Source: Sphingomonas sp. PP-F2F-G114-C0414 (GTDB taxonomy: Bacteria; Pseudomonadota; Alphaproteobacteria; Sphingomonadales; Sphingomonadaceae). Taken from it: a stretch of 64,000 nucleotides of DNA. The position numbers and the translations under genes were made by a program. Below, one piece after another: positions 26,504 through 36,600 of the stretch (the stretch's first letter is position 1; each line of letters begins with the position of its first letter). A model generated the notes under the pieces. It made no database searches. It was not told where the DNA came from and saw nothing but the letters and a program-made list of their open reading frames with translations. The DNA lies in the NCBI RefSeq assembly GCF_003688595.1, contig NZ_RCWT01000017.1:1-64000 (forward strand). The letters are read 5' to 3'.

Positions 26504-26517
26504 ATGACAGGCGTCAT
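26504..26517. promoter_or_regulatory. Probable TetR operator in divergent promoter region
   Basis: The perfect palindrome ATGAC-AGGC-GTCAT lies between the SDR and TetR genes. On the minus strand it falls between a possible -35 (TTGGCC) and -10 (TAATAT) spaced 18 bases apart, so a bound dimer would block the SDR promoter. Assignment to the adjacent TetR is inferred from position. Confidence 0.55.
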
Positions 26518-26575
26518 GAATGGCCAAATGTGATAGCCATCATGAAACGTCAACAGAGAGCCGGAGATTATTTCG

Positions 26576-27160
26576 ATGAAGGTCAGTCGCGAGCAGATGG
26601 TCGAGAACCGTCGCCGCATCCTGCAGGAGGCCAGCCGGCTGTTCCGCGATCGCGGCTTTGCGGCGGTGACGGTTGCCGATGTCATGAAGGCGGCTGGGCA
26701 GACTCATGGTGGCTTCTATGGTCACTTCGCTTCGAAGGACGACCTGATCGCCGCGACGATCGCGGATACACTGGCGGGCGAGAGCGCCGGCATGGCCGAT
26801 ATCGATGCGTGGACCGACGCCTATTTGTCGCCGTTGCACCGGGAGAACCCCGACCAGGGATGCCCGATGGCCAGTCTCGCCGGCTTGATGCGCCACCAGA
26901 CGCCCGAGGCGCGTGCGGCCATGACGCACGGGCTGAACGCGCACATCGACCGCTTCGCACGCGGTCTGCCGGGCGACGGCGATGCCGAACGCCGCCAGGC
27001 CGCGATCGGCCGGTGGGCGGCGATGGTCGGCGCCGTCGTGCTGTCACGCGCCGTCGACGACACCGCGTTGTCGGATGAGGTGTTGCGCGAAACCCGGGCA
27101 TGGATCGCGGCGACGCAGCCCCCCGTCCATGCCGATCACGAACAGGACGCGCGCACGTGA
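26576..27160 (+). CDS. TetR/AcrR-family transcriptional regulator
   Basis: This 194-residue repressor has an N-terminal TetR helix-turn-helix (residues 10-55: RRRILQEASRLFRDRG, VADVMKAAGQTHGGFYGHF, SKDDL) and a C-terminal ligand domain with CPMASLAG, typical of the LmrA/YxaF-like subgroup. Divergent placement to the SDR operon and the palindrome between them point to local repression released by a reactive small molecule. Its TGA overlaps the GTG of a thioesterase fragment. Confidence 0.9.
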   Translation: MKVSREQMVENRRRILQEASRLFRDRGFAAVTVADVMKAAGQTHGGFYGHFASKDDLIAATIADTLAGESAGMADIDAWTDAYLSPLHRENPDQGCPMASLAGLMRHQTPEARAAMTHGLNAHIDRFARGLPGDGDAERRQAAIGRWAAMVGAVVLSRAVDDTALSDEVLRETRAWIAATQPPVHADHEQDART

Positions 27161-27282
27161 ATGTGTCGAACGATCATGCGGACCTCGATGGCCATGACCA
27201 GTTGGCGGCATTGCTGGCGACCAACCGCAATCCGCCGATCGGTGACTATGGCCCCGCCTGCTCGCGGGGTGCATATCGCTAA
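27157..27282 (+). pseudogene. PaaI-type thioesterase relic, N-terminal fragment
   Basis: The frame starts at GTG 27157, overlapping the TetR stop, and encodes DHADLDGHDQLAALLATN followed by NPPIGD. This is clearly similar to the N-terminus of the intact thioesterase at 41317-41760 (DHAELDGHDQLAALMAAN). After about 30 residues the similarity ends and the frame runs into a stop at 27282. The hotdog catalytic part is absent. The coupling suggests a former tetR-thioesterase operon. Confidence 0.7.
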
Positions 27283-27398
27283 CCCTGGGCACCGCGGCTC
27301 AAGCTGCTGCGCCCAAGGCGGACGTCGCGATCTGGCGTCTGGATTGCGGTCAGATCCAGATGAACGACGCGGCTCTGCGCTCGAGCGTTAGGATGGGA
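27276..27398 (+). pseudogene. MBL-fold metallo-hydrolase relic, N-terminal fragment
   Basis: In the frame beginning near 27276 the bases encode LTLGTAAQAAAPKADVA and IWRLDCGQIQMND. This is the end of a signal peptide and the first strand of a class of exported MBL-fold hydrolases. There is no start codon, and similarity stops after about 38 residues. It directly follows the thioesterase relic, so a deletion has joined two broken genes here. Confidence 0.5.
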
Positions 27399-27443
27399 TC
27401 AACCTTCCGGCACTAATGCAGTAAAGCGGGCGGGGAGAGACAA

Positions 27444-28130
27444 ATGCCGGAAAGACTATCGCTATCGGCAGTCGGCCGACTGTCCGCCCGTGCTGCTGTC
27501 CTAAGCGCGTTACTGAGCGCGCAGATGGGATACGGCCAGGCTTCCAGCCGTGGGTATGAGCCTCCGAGCTACCACGATGGCGAAACGCATTACGAAAAGA
27601 GCGAAGACCATTTTGGCCGATTTACCGTGGTGCGATCTGTCGAGGACTGTCGCGACGTTCCTATGCTTGATTTTGGCTGTTGGCTGACGAAAGAGGCCAA
27701 ACTCGAATGGCATGACAGTTCGGGGGCTATCGGGTTCTCATTTGTCGATAACGGCGAAAGTGTTCGATTCAAAGCCGAGGCCAAAAGCGCAGACGGTCGG
27801 ACACTCTGCCTTAGTCGGGGGCCGCTCGTTGGATACGATCCCCAGCCGAGTAGAAGCGAAAACTGGTACGATCTCCAACCCTTTATCCGTCGGCAGCTTG
27901 TTACCTGCACCGCGATTTCGCCCGCCATTTTGAATGGAGCGCTTAACGAGGCGGAGGCTTCCGGGACGGACTACGGGTCCGCGGCAAACTGGTGGAAACA
28001 CGTTTCTGCCGAACTATTTGGAGCAAATGGGCGCCGTTGCATCGCGGAACGAATGGCAAAGCCCTTCACTATGCCGCCGCGCTTCGAGTGCGTACGATAC
28101 TCGCAGGCACGGCCGGCTATTAGTCGTTGA
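27444..28130 (+). CDS. Exported hypothetical protein
   Basis: The product is 228 residues with a signal peptide (AVLSALLSAQMGYGQA). The body contains five or more cysteines (VEDCRDVPM, DFGCWL, TLCLSRG, LVTCTA, RRCIAE), consistent with disulfides outside the cytoplasm. No domain is recognised. GGAGAG at good spacing supports the start. Base composition is less GC-rich than the neighbours. Its 3' end overlaps the convergent pectate lyase-like gene by 11 bases. Confidence 0.65.
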   Translation: MPERLSLSAVGRLSARAAVLSALLSAQMGYGQASSRGYEPPSYHDGETHYEKSEDHFGRFTVVRSVEDCRDVPMLDFGCWLTKEAKLEWHDSSGAIGFSFVDNGESVRFKAEAKSADGRTLCLSRGPLVGYDPQPSRSENWYDLQPFIRRQLVTCTAISPAILNGALNEAEASGTDYGSAANWWKHVSAELFGANGRRCIAERMAKPFTMPPRFECVRYSQARPAISR

Positions 28131-29373
28131 ACGCGCCCAAACCCCTCAGCGGGCTTTCGGCGCGCAGGTGGAAGCTATGGAGTATCGGGAGGCTGCCATC
28201 GGCCTGCCGTGGCGCGTCCCAATGACGGTCCGAAACATCCTGGAAATCTGCGCGCGTCACGCGAGTCGGCAAGGTCCAAGAATTGTGCATCATCTTCAGC
28301 CCGTCGGTATGTGAGGTCAGGACGGTGCCATAGGCAATGTTGTTACGCAGATTGCCGAGCGCAATGGGAGAGCCGTCGGCTGATATACCCAGCATGTCGT
28401 ATTGGACACCGTTGGAAAAGGCCGTGTTGTTGATGAAGTCCAACGCCAGCGGGTGATGGTTGGCGTAGAATCCCGCCGCCTTGTTGTCGAAGGCGACCGA
28501 GAAGCGGACGAGGTGCTTGACGGCATTCGGGGTATAGCGTCCGCCATAACCGCCCGCCTTGATACCGTTGCCATTGCCTGCCGCTAGAGGACTGCGCGTG
28601 CCGGGGAGATAGCCTTGCTGCCACGCCCAGCACTGCTCGATCGTCACCGGTGAAAAGGCGTTGATCAGGTCGAAGCCGTCGTCCGAATTGGCCCATGCGC
28701 GGTCACCGCGGAAGACGTTGCCCGGGTGGCCGGCCTTGATATGGGCGCCAAAGCCGTCGGCGCTCTGCCCGGCACCGTTGGAGGTGTAGGGATCATAATT
28801 GTGGTGCGAGTCGGTGTTCAGCACCAGGTTATAGCCCCCATCCTGAATGAAAAGTCCTGGTCCCATATTGTGGTGGAGGTCGAGCCGTTCGTAGATATTG
28901 TGGCTGCCGCTGTTCCAGACGCCCCATGACTCGTGGTTCAGGTGATTGTCCGGCTGCTGCGGGACGCCCGTGACCTCCAGCCCCTTCAGGTGAAGCCAAC
29001 TCCCGGTGACGTCGAACCCCTTGACGCGGCAGTCGTCCTTCATCGCAGAGAAATCGAATACGGGTGTCTCGCCGGGATAGGCCCAGTAGCGGATCGGCTT
29101 TCCTTCGCCGCCACTTTTGTCCAGTATCACGGCATTCACGGTGTCCGTGCGCGTGGCGCAGCGGTTGACGCCTGACGTGAGCACATAGCGTCCTCCACGA
29201 AAGTAGACCGTATCGCCGGCTTGCACACTTTGCTGCGCGCGCTGGACGGTCTGCCACGGTGTTCCCGGCGAAACCCCGGAGGCCCGGTCGTTGCCATCGG
29301 GGGCAACATAGAAGACCGCCGCGTGCGCAGGGAAGGAAGCAACGAGCAGAATAGCCGGCAAAATTCTGATCAC
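28120..29373 (-). CDS. Exported right-handed parallel beta-helix protein, PL9-like pectate lyase
   Basis: This 417-residue protein has a signal peptide (ILPAILLVASFPAHA) followed by VFYVAPDGNDRASGVSPG, the usual opening of PL9-type beta-helix enzymes. The helix repeats include GLEVTG, YERLDLHHNMGPGLFIQ, and DDGFDLINAFSPV with an acidic calcium-type site. KAGGYGGRY follows, in the area where PL9 lyases carry the catalytic Lys. Expected action is eliminative cleavage of pectate outside the cell, fitting a plant-associated sphingomonad. No other pectin genes are in the window, so the substrate is unproven. Confidence 0.75.
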   Translation of the reverse strand: MIRILPAILLVASFPAHAAVFYVAPDGNDRASGVSPGTPWQTVQRAQQSVQAGDTVYFRGGRYVLTSGVNRCATRTDTVNAVILDKSGGEGKPIRYWAYPGETPVFDFSAMKDDCRVKGFDVTGSWLHLKGLEVTGVPQQPDNHLNHESWGVWNSGSHNIYERLDLHHNMGPGLFIQDGGYNLVLNTDSHHNYDPYTSNGAGQSADGFGAHIKAGHPGNVFRGDRAWANSDDGFDLINAFSPVTIEQCWAWQQGYLPGTRSPLAAGNGNGIKAGGYGGRYTPNAVKHLVRFSVAFDNKAAGFYANHHPLALDFINNTAFSNGVQYDMLGISADGSPIALGNLRNNIAYGTVLTSHTDGLKMMHNSWTLPTRVTRADFQDVSDRHWDAPRQADGSLPILHSFHLRAESPLRGLGAFND

Positions 29374-29862
29374 GTCACAGTCCCTTCAGCGGTCGCTGCC
29401 GACCCGTTGCAGCCTTAGAATTTTCCCTTTCGAGGCTAAGGTCATGTCGAAGCGTCGGCAAATGACAAGCCAGTCACCGAGCCCGTTAGGTCTGCGCCCT
29501 CTCGCACCCAGACGTTCCGACAAATCGAATGGCGGGCAAGAAGGCGTTGGCGATCGCGAAATCGATTGGCGATCGGCGATCGGCGCGACCGGTGCCGTCT
29601 AGGCGGGGATCGAGCTTGGAAAACGCCAGCGTTCTCGAAACCCGATCAGGACGGATCGACATTGAAGAGTCCCAAAGCGAATGACGTCTGGCTCATGATG
29701 CACCTCGTGCGGCGCGGAGCGAGCGATGGGTATCAGGCGATACGAGTCGAACGCGGCGCAGCGGACGCGGATCGCGCCGCTGCTGCCGGGCAAGGAGCAT
29801 GCGCTTTCCCGTTTCCGGGTCCTAATCGAGAACACACCGGCCGCCTCGCTCACGTCAGATTG
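29374..29862. other. Intergenic region without recognised gene
   Basis: About 490 bases between the pectate lyase-like gene and the response regulator gene. Open frames here look like shadows. A short tandem GGCGATCG/CGATTGGCGATCGGCGATCGGCG cluster lies near 29550-29585. Nothing else could be recognised. Confidence 0.4.
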
Positions 29863-30531
29863 TCAAACGGCTGCCTCCCGGAGCTCGTCAGACATTCGTA
29901 CGAGGTCAGGCAATGTCTCGGCTTGCATCTTTCGCATGACCGTAGCGCGCCGGACCTTAACCGTAATTTCCGCGACATTCAGGGCCGTAGAAATCTCCCG
30001 GTTGGTACGGCCTTGCGCGACCATATCCATGACCAGGCGTTCTCCGGGAGCGAGGAGATCCGCGCGCGCGCGCACCGCCGCGACACGGTTGCGTGTGCGA
30101 CGATGTTCGATATCGTCTACAATCGCTGCGTTCACAGCATCGATCAGCATCTGATCATCGAACGGCTTCGCGAGGAAATCGACGGCTCCCGCCTTCAACG
30201 CACGAACGGACATACGGATATCGCCGTGCCCGGTCACGAATATGATCGGCAGCCTGATGCCGCGCCGTCCGAGCTCGGCCTGCAGATCAAACCCGCCGAG
30301 TTCGGGCATCCGCACATCGAGGATCAGACAACCAGGGCGCTCTACCGGATCGTCGCGCAGGAAATCGCGCGCCGACGCATAGGACACGGATTCGAAGCCG
30401 ACCGACGTCAGCAAGTCGTCGACGGCCGCCCGGATCGGCGCATGGTCGTCCACGATCCGAACCAGCGGGCGGACTGCGGTGGGCTCGACATCATCGAGGC
30501 CAGGCGGAGCGGAAGTCAGGTCACTCTCCAT
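29863..30531 (-). CDS. FixJ-family two-component response regulator
   Basis: The product is 222 residues. The receiver domain (about 22-140) has acidic IVDDH, the phospho-accepting Asp72 in LILDVRMPE, FVTGHGDI and the switch Lys in LAKPFDD. A LuxR-type helix-turn-helix follows (ERLVMDMVAQGRTNREIS, VAEITVKVRRATVMRKM). This is the FixJ/NodW layout. It overlaps the 3' end of the sensor kinase gene by 11 bases, so the pair is co-translated. Target genes are unknown; the metal efflux operon divergent to it is a candidate by location only. Confidence 0.9.
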   Translation of the reverse strand: MESDLTSAPPGLDDVEPTAVRPLVRIVDDHAPIRAAVDDLLTSVGFESVSYASARDFLRDDPVERPGCLILDVRMPELGGFDLQAELGRRGIRLPIIFVTGHGDIRMSVRALKAGAVDFLAKPFDDQMLIDAVNAAIVDDIEHRRTRNRVAAVRARADLLAPGERLVMDMVAQGRTNREISTALNVAEITVKVRRATVMRKMQAETLPDLVRMSDELREAAV

Positions 30532-31576
30532 TCGAACCGGGTAACAACACTCTGAACGTCGTGCCGCCACCCGGCGTGTCAAGATAGTCGAGTTGCCCGT
30601 TGTGGTCTTCCACGATCGTCTGGCTGATGGTAAGACCGAGACCGGTGCCACCTTCCTTGCTTGTCCAGAACGGCTCCCACAGGCGCTCCCTGGCCTCTTT
30701 GCCAAGTCCGTTTCCATTGTCGGCGCAGGCGATCACAATCATGCCGTCCACCTGCAATCTCGACGACACCTCGATCGTTCTCGTTGCCGGATCGACCGTC
30801 TCCAAGGCCTCCAGCGCGTTGAGCAGGAGGTTGCTGACGACCTGCTGGATCTGCACCCGGTCCCCAACGATGACCGGCAGGTTCGATTTCAGATCCAGTA
30901 CCAGAGTCGTCCCGCTCCGTTCCACCTCGCCCTGCGCCAACGCCGCGCACTCCGTGATCACGGTATTTATCGCGATCGGCTCACGTAATGGCGCGTGACG
31001 GCGGGACAGGCGACGGACGCGCGCTATTACCTCGCTGGCCAGGTTCGCGGCGTCGACTACACGCCCCGCGGATTCATGGGCTTTGGCGATGTTCGGCGGA
31101 TCGGCATCGAGCCAGCGACGACACGCGCCGGCACTGGCCGTGACGGCCGCGAGGGGCTGGTTGACCTCGTGGGCGATCGACGTGACCAGTTCGCCCAGGT
31201 TGCTGATCCTGGACAGACGAAGGAGTTGGGCGCGCGCTTCGTGATAAGCCGCCTCGGAGGCGATCATCCGCAGGCCGAGGTAGGTCGTGACGATTATCGC
31301 AGCCGTACTGATCGCCAGGTTGATCAACCCCGCTTCACGCGAGCCCGACGCGGTGAGCACCGAACTCAAGATCGTCAGCGCGACGCACGTCGCCGCCAGC
31401 AGGATCACATCTCGACGGTTCAGCAGACGGACCGACATCAGGATCGGGACGACGTAGAAGACCGCTGCCGCGATCTCGAGATCGGTCACCGTATCGCTTA
31501 CGAAGACGGTCAGGATCGTCGCGGCGATGATGGCTTTCGGCCAGGCCCGCGGCCCGGTGCGATGCGGCTGCATCAC
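30521..31576 (-). CDS. Membrane sensor histidine kinase (FixL/DctB-like)
   Basis: This 350-residue protein has four hydrophobic segments in its first 105 residues and no periplasmic sensor domain, so it senses within the membrane or through it. The HisKA box is SIAHEVNQPLAAV (His136), and the ATPase has NLLLNALEAL, ADNGNGLG and GGTGLGLTI. It starts at GTG 31576 or ATG 31573. Both overlap the stop of a small upstream frame. It forms a two-gene system with the FixJ-like regulator. Confidence 0.9.
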   Translation of the reverse strand: MMQPHRTGPRAWPKAIIAATILTVFVSDTVTDLEIAAAVFYVVPILMSVRLLNRRDVILLAATCVALTILSSVLTASGSREAGLINLAISTAAIIVTTYLGLRMIASEAAYHEARAQLLRLSRISNLGELVTSIAHEVNQPLAAVTASAGACRRWLDADPPNIAKAHESAGRVVDAANLASEVIARVRRLSRRHAPLREPIAINTVITECAALAQGEVERSGTTLVLDLKSNLPVIVGDRVQIQQVVSNLLLNALEALETVDPATRTIEVSSRLQVDGMIVIACADNGNGLGKEARERLWEPFWTSKEGGTGLGLTISQTIVEDHNGQLDYLDTPGGGTTFRVLLPGSNGE

Positions 31577-31713
31577 GACGATCCCCCGGCAGTCGCGACC
31601 GGACGGGCGTGGGCGGCTCCACCGAGACCCACCACCCGTTCGTTTTCGCGAGCAATCACGGAAACCGCTTCACGAATGTCGGATCGCCGCCCCTGATGAT
31701 TACCGTTCTCCAT
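31573..31713 (-). CDS. Possible 46-residue protein upstream of the sensor kinase
   Basis: The frame starts MENGNHQGRRSDIREAVSV and ends at a TGA that overlaps the kinase start (GTGATG). Such an overlap suggests translational coupling of a small leader or regulator to the kinase. The sequence has no recognised family, and the ATG lacks a strong ribosome site. Confidence 0.35.
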   Translation of the reverse strand: MENGNHQGRRSDIREAVSVIARENERVVGLGGAAHARPVATAGGSS

Positions 31714-31761
31714 GAAACGCAATTGCCACATCGGCCCCCTCCTCCCAAATCCTATCTTCAC

Positions 31762-31792
31762 AAGTATACGCCGATACCTTGATCGTATACTT
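31762..31792. repeat. Inverted repeat in AT-rich promoter region
   Basis: AAGTATAC (31762-31769) and GTATACTT (31785-31792) are perfect inverted copies, and a third near-copy AAAGTATATG follows at about 31813. They lie in the AT-rich stretch upstream of the sensor kinase operon, the expected place of an operator. Confidence 0.45.
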
Positions 31793-32536
31793 AGCTATAT
31801 ATTGCATATACCAAAGTATATGGGTTCGATATCGTTACAGCGGCCCATAACAGACCTAACGATTATATGCTTGCAAACGCCGTTTTCAGAACATAGCGGT
31901 AAAACTTACAAAGCACATCCTGCCCCTCCTGCTTTAGGATGACCGAGGTTTGCTGGATTAACACCGCAACAGGTGACGTATCGAACCACGATCTACTCCC
32001 ATTGCCGGCGACGGAGACAGGCGGGCTGGTGCTCCTCTGATCACGTCGACCGGCATCGGGTACGGAAGAGGCTTCCGGGAACGGTGACACCGTCCTGAAA
32101 CGCTTCGTTCCGGACCCGATCAATCATGTCCGGAACGAAGGAGGTCGTCATGGCCGTCTTGAATATCCTTGGCGCCGCGCGTGCCTCGAACCACTGCCGC
32201 ACGTCGGTGGTAATCCCCCCGCGGCGTCAACGCCGGTGCGTCTCGGCTACCTCGTGCTCACGCAAGGGGTGAAGCGCTGGTACATCGCCCGGTTCGAGGC
32301 ATGGTTGTGACCCGGCGTGTGCAGCTCGCCACCGGTATCGCGCGCAGGCTTTGCGCAATCGGTCGCCGCTTTTCGAACGCCGCGACCGTCGCCGGGGCAA
32401 TCGCCACCCTGCGCGAGCCGCAGTCCTCCGCTGACGAGCGAACGCGCCGACTTCTGGTCGCCCGCCCGCTCCTCACCCGATCCGCATCGCGCGCCCCATG
32501 CCGCCGATAGCACCACGCCTCTCCGGAGTTGTTCAG
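31793..32536. other. Long intergenic region upstream of the metal efflux operon
   Basis: About 740 bases without a recognised gene. A 40-codon frame at 32150-32272 (+) starts with MAVLNILGAARASNH and has AAGGAGG at ideal spacing, but its second half looks like noise. It may be a frameshifted remnant. The left part is AT-rich and must carry promoters. Confidence 0.35.
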
Positions 32537-33685
32537 ATGCCTGTATTCATTTCCCAGCTCCCGGCGGGCGCGCCGGTGTTGCGCTCGATGCTTCTGGGCT
32601 GCCTGATCCTGACCGTGTCGGCGTGTGGCGGCTCGCAGTCGCACGAGCCTGCCCGCCAGGCGCCGATCGTCGAACGCAAGGGCGACCGGATTTTCGTGCC
32701 GGCGGGATCGCCGCTTCGCACACGGATCGCAGTCGCCGCGGTGGGCACTTCGACCGAAGGCCGCACGCTCGACCTGCCGGCGTCGGTCGAGGCGGATCCT
32801 GCGCTTCAGTCGAAGGTCGCGCCTGCACTGACGGGCCGGATCGTGTCGCTGCGCGTCGGGCTCGGCGACCATGTCCGGGCGGGACAACCGCTTGCGACCA
32901 TGGTGTCCTCCGATCTGGCGCAGGCCTATGCGGACCAGGCGCGTGCGACCGCCGCAATGGCGCTCGCGACCCGCAGCAAGGCGCGAGCAAGCGCGTTGTT
33001 CGAAGCGGGTGGTGGAGCGCAAAAGGACGTGCTCCAGGCCGAGAACGACTATGCCACCGCGCAGGCCGATCTGCGGAGCGCCACCGCGAAGCTGCGGATC
33101 GTCGGCGCGCCGTTGCGCCAGCGAGGCGGTGCGCAGGTCCTGACCATCGTCGCGCCGAGCAGCGGCAGCGTCACCGATCTTGCAGCAGCACGCGGGGCGG
33201 TGTGGAACGACGCGACCCAATCGCTGATGACGATCACCGATCTCAACCGTGTCTTCGTCACGGTCGAAGTCCCCGAGAAGGATCTCGCATCAGTTCATGT
33301 CGGCCAGCCGGCGAGCGTGCGCTTTGCCGCATATCCCGACGCGCCGGTACAGAGCCGCGTAGCCTCGGTCAGCGATGTTCTAGATCCCGAGACACGGCGC
33401 ATGAAAGTGCGCCTCGCATTCCCCGATGGCGGTCGTCGATTGAAGCCCGGCATGTTTGCGACCGTCTCGTTCCAGGCAGCAGCGGTACCGGCGGTCTCCG
33501 TTCCGACCGGCGCGCTGTTCCTGAAGGACGAGGGCAGCCAGGTCTATGTCGAGGTCGCACCCTGGACCTTCGTGCCCCGCACGGTCGAGGCGGGGTACAG
33601 TCTCGGCGCGAGGACGACGATATCGAAGGGCCTGAAGGCCGGCGAGCGCGTGATCGTACGCGGCGGAGTGCTGATCAATGATTGA
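32537..33685 (+). CDS. Heavy-metal efflux RND periplasmic adaptor (CusB/CzcB-like membrane fusion protein)
   Basis: The product is 382 residues. An N-terminal lipoprotein signal (LLGCLILTVSACGG) anchors it to the inner membrane. The barrel-sandwich half motifs are VAPALTGRIVSLRVGLGDHV and later TIVAPSSGSVTDL, around a helical hairpin rich in Ala, followed by beta-barrel and membrane-proximal domains (PTGALFLKDEG). This is the usual adaptor of HME-RND pumps. Its stop overlaps the RND gene start. CGGAG stands ten bases before the chosen ATG, and Met18 is an alternative. Confidence 0.9.
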   Translation: MPVFISQLPAGAPVLRSMLLGCLILTVSACGGSQSHEPARQAPIVERKGDRIFVPAGSPLRTRIAVAAVGTSTEGRTLDLPASVEADPALQSKVAPALTGRIVSLRVGLGDHVRAGQPLATMVSSDLAQAYADQARATAAMALATRSKARASALFEAGGGAQKDVLQAENDYATAQADLRSATAKLRIVGAPLRQRGGAQVLTIVAPSSGSVTDLAAARGAVWNDATQSLMTITDLNRVFVTVEVPEKDLASVHVGQPASVRFAAYPDAPVQSRVASVSDVLDPETRRMKVRLAFPDGGRRLKPGMFATVSFQAAAVPAVSVPTGALFLKDEGSQVYVEVAPWTFVPRTVEAGYSLGARTTISKGLKAGERVIVRGGVLIND

Positions 33686-36600
33686 TCGGCTCGTCGGCTT
33701 CGCGCTCGCGAAGCGCTTCATCATGGCGCTGCTGGCGATCCTGATCGCCATCTTCGGCTATTATTCCTGGTCCCAGCTCGCGGTCGAGGCCTATCCCGAC
33801 ATCGCGGATACCAGTTCACAGGTGATCGCTCAGTCTCCCGGGCTCGCCGCGGAGGAGATGGAGCAGCAGGTCACCGTGCCGCTGGAGCGCGCGTTGAACG
33901 GCACGCCCGGCCTCGCGATGATGCGCTCCCGCACCGCCTTCGGCCTGACGCTCATCACGGTGGTCTTCAAGGACGGCGTCGAAGGCTATTGGGCGCGTCA
34001 GCGGCTGCAGGAGCGGATCGCCGCGGCCGATCTGCCCGAGGGCGTCGAGGCCGGACTCGATGATTTCACGTCGCCGATCGGCGAGGTCTATCGCTACACG
34101 CTGGAAAGCGACACGAAGTCGCTGCGCGAGCTGTCCGAGATCCAGCGCTGGACGGTCATTCCCGCGCTACGCGGCATCGACGGCATCGCCAACGTCAACA
34201 ATTTCGGCGGTATCACCACACAGTATCAGCTCGAGATCGATCCAGCCGCGCTGTCGCGCTACGGGATCGCCTTGAAGGACGTCACCGATGCGATCGGTGC
34301 CAACAACGGGAACGCGGGCGGCAGCGTCGTGAACCGCGGAGAGCTCGGCTATGTCGTGCGCGGTATCGGCCGGCTCCGGACGCTCGACGATATCGGCGCG
34401 ATCACCGTCAAGACGAAGGACGGTACGCCCGTCCATGTCGCCGATCTGGGCACTCTGAAACTCGGCAACCAGGAACGTCACGGCATCCTCGGCAAGGACT
34501 ACAACAACGACTCGATCGAGGGAATCGCGCTTCTGCTGAAGGGCGCCAATGCCGGGCCTGTGCTGGATGCGCTCCACGCCAAGGTCGATCAGCTCAATGC
34601 CTCGCTGAAGGCGCAGGACGTGCGGATCGTGCCCTATATCGATCGCAGCAACCTGATCGACGCGACGATCCACAAGGTCTCGCACACCGTCTTCCTGGGC
34701 ATCGGCCTCGTCGTCTTCGTGCTGATCCTGTTCCTCGGAAGTGCACGCGCCGCGCTGATCGTCGCGGTGGTCATACCGTTCGCCATGCTCGTCGCGTTCG
34801 CACTGATGTACCTGACCGGCGTGTCCGCGAACCTGCTGTCACTCGGCGCGATCGATTTCGGCATCCTCGTGGACGGCGCGATCGTGATGACCGAAGCAAT
34901 CCTGCGCCGTCGCGAGGCGGACCCCGACGCGGTGCTGAGCGAACAGGACGTCCGCCAGGCCGCAGTATCCGTCGCGCGGCCGATCTTCTTCGCGACGCTC
35001 ATCATCATCGCGGCGTATCTCCCGCTGTTCGCGTTCCAGCGCGTCGAGGCCAAGCTGTTCTCGCCGATGGCCTATGCGGTCGGCTATTCGTTGCTCGGCG
35101 CGCTCGTCCTGTCGCTGACCCTGGTGCCGGCGCTGGCCTATATGATGCTGCGCAAGCCCCGGCGGATCGTCCACAACCCGGTCCTCATGCGCGCCGAGAC
35201 GGGCTATCGCCGTTCGCTCGCCGCGCTCATAGCGCGTCCGCGGATCGCGGTTGCGACCGTATTGGTCGCCGCGGTTGCGGTGGTCGGGCTCGGCGCGACG
35301 GTCGGTCGGGAATATCTGCCCGAACTCGACGAAGGGTCGCTCTGGCTCCAAGTCTCGATGCCCGCGGGGATTTCACTCGATACCGCAAAGCGGATGGCGG
35401 GCGACCTGCGTGCCGAGGTGCTGAGCTTCCCCGAAGTGTCGTACATGGTCACGCAGACCGGACGTAACGACGACGGCACGGATCCCTTCACGCCGTCGCA
35501 TATCGAGTCGAGCGTCGGCCTGAAACCATACGACACCTGGCCCGACCATGAGAGCAAGGCCGAACTCGTTCGACGGATGAACGCGCGGCTATCGCGGTTG
35601 CCCGGCTATCAGATCGGTTTCAGCCAACCGATGATCGATGGCGTCAACGACAAGATCTCCGGTGCGCACAGCGCACTCGTCGTCAAGGTCTTCGGCGAGG
35701 ACCTGAAGGAAGGTCGGCGGATCGCGCAAGACATCGTCAGCGTGCTGCAGTCGGTGCGCGGTTCCTACGGCGTGGCGATTGATCAGGAGCCGCCCCTGCC
35801 CCAGGTCGTCGTCAAGGTCGATCGCAGCGCCCTAGCCCGCTACGGCATCAGCATCGCCGACGTGAACGACCTGCTGGCGACTGCGGTCGGTGGACAGGGC
35901 TTCTCGCAGATCTTCGTCGGCGAGCGGGTGTACGACCTGGCCGTGCGCTTTCCGGCTGCCGCACGGGATACGGTGGAGCATCTGGGCGACCTCGTACTGA
36001 CCACGACCGGCGGGGCGCATGTCCCGCTCTCCTCGGTCGCCACGATCGGCTATCAGGCGGGCGAAAGCACGATCACGCGCGAACTGACGCGCCGCCATCT
36101 CACCGTGAAGCTGGACTATCGCGATCGTGACCTGACCAGCTTCCTTGCCGAGGCCCAGTCCAAGATCGCCTCGCAGGTAAAATACGATCACAGCAGGTTC
36201 GAGCTGACCTTCGGTGGCCAGTTCGAGAACCAGCGTCGGGCCGAGGCGCGGTTGCGCATCATCTTCGGCATCGTCGCGGCGCTGATGCTGATCCTGCTCT
36301 ATTCGCTGTTCGGCGTGTTCCGCTACGCGCTGCTCGTACTGGGTCTCGTGCCGCTTGCGGCACTGGGAGGACTGATCGCGCTGCATCTGACAGGGGTGAC
36401 GCTGAATGTCGCATCGGCGGTCGGCTTTATCGCGCTGTTCGGCGTCGCGGTGCAGAACGGGATCATCATGGTGTCGAACCTGAACGCGGCGCGAAGCCGC
36501 GGTCTGGCGCTGATCGACGCGGTGATCGAGGGCGCGGCCGAGCGGCTTCGCCCCGTGCTGACCACCGCGACCGTGGCAACCGTCGGGATGCTGCCGGCTG

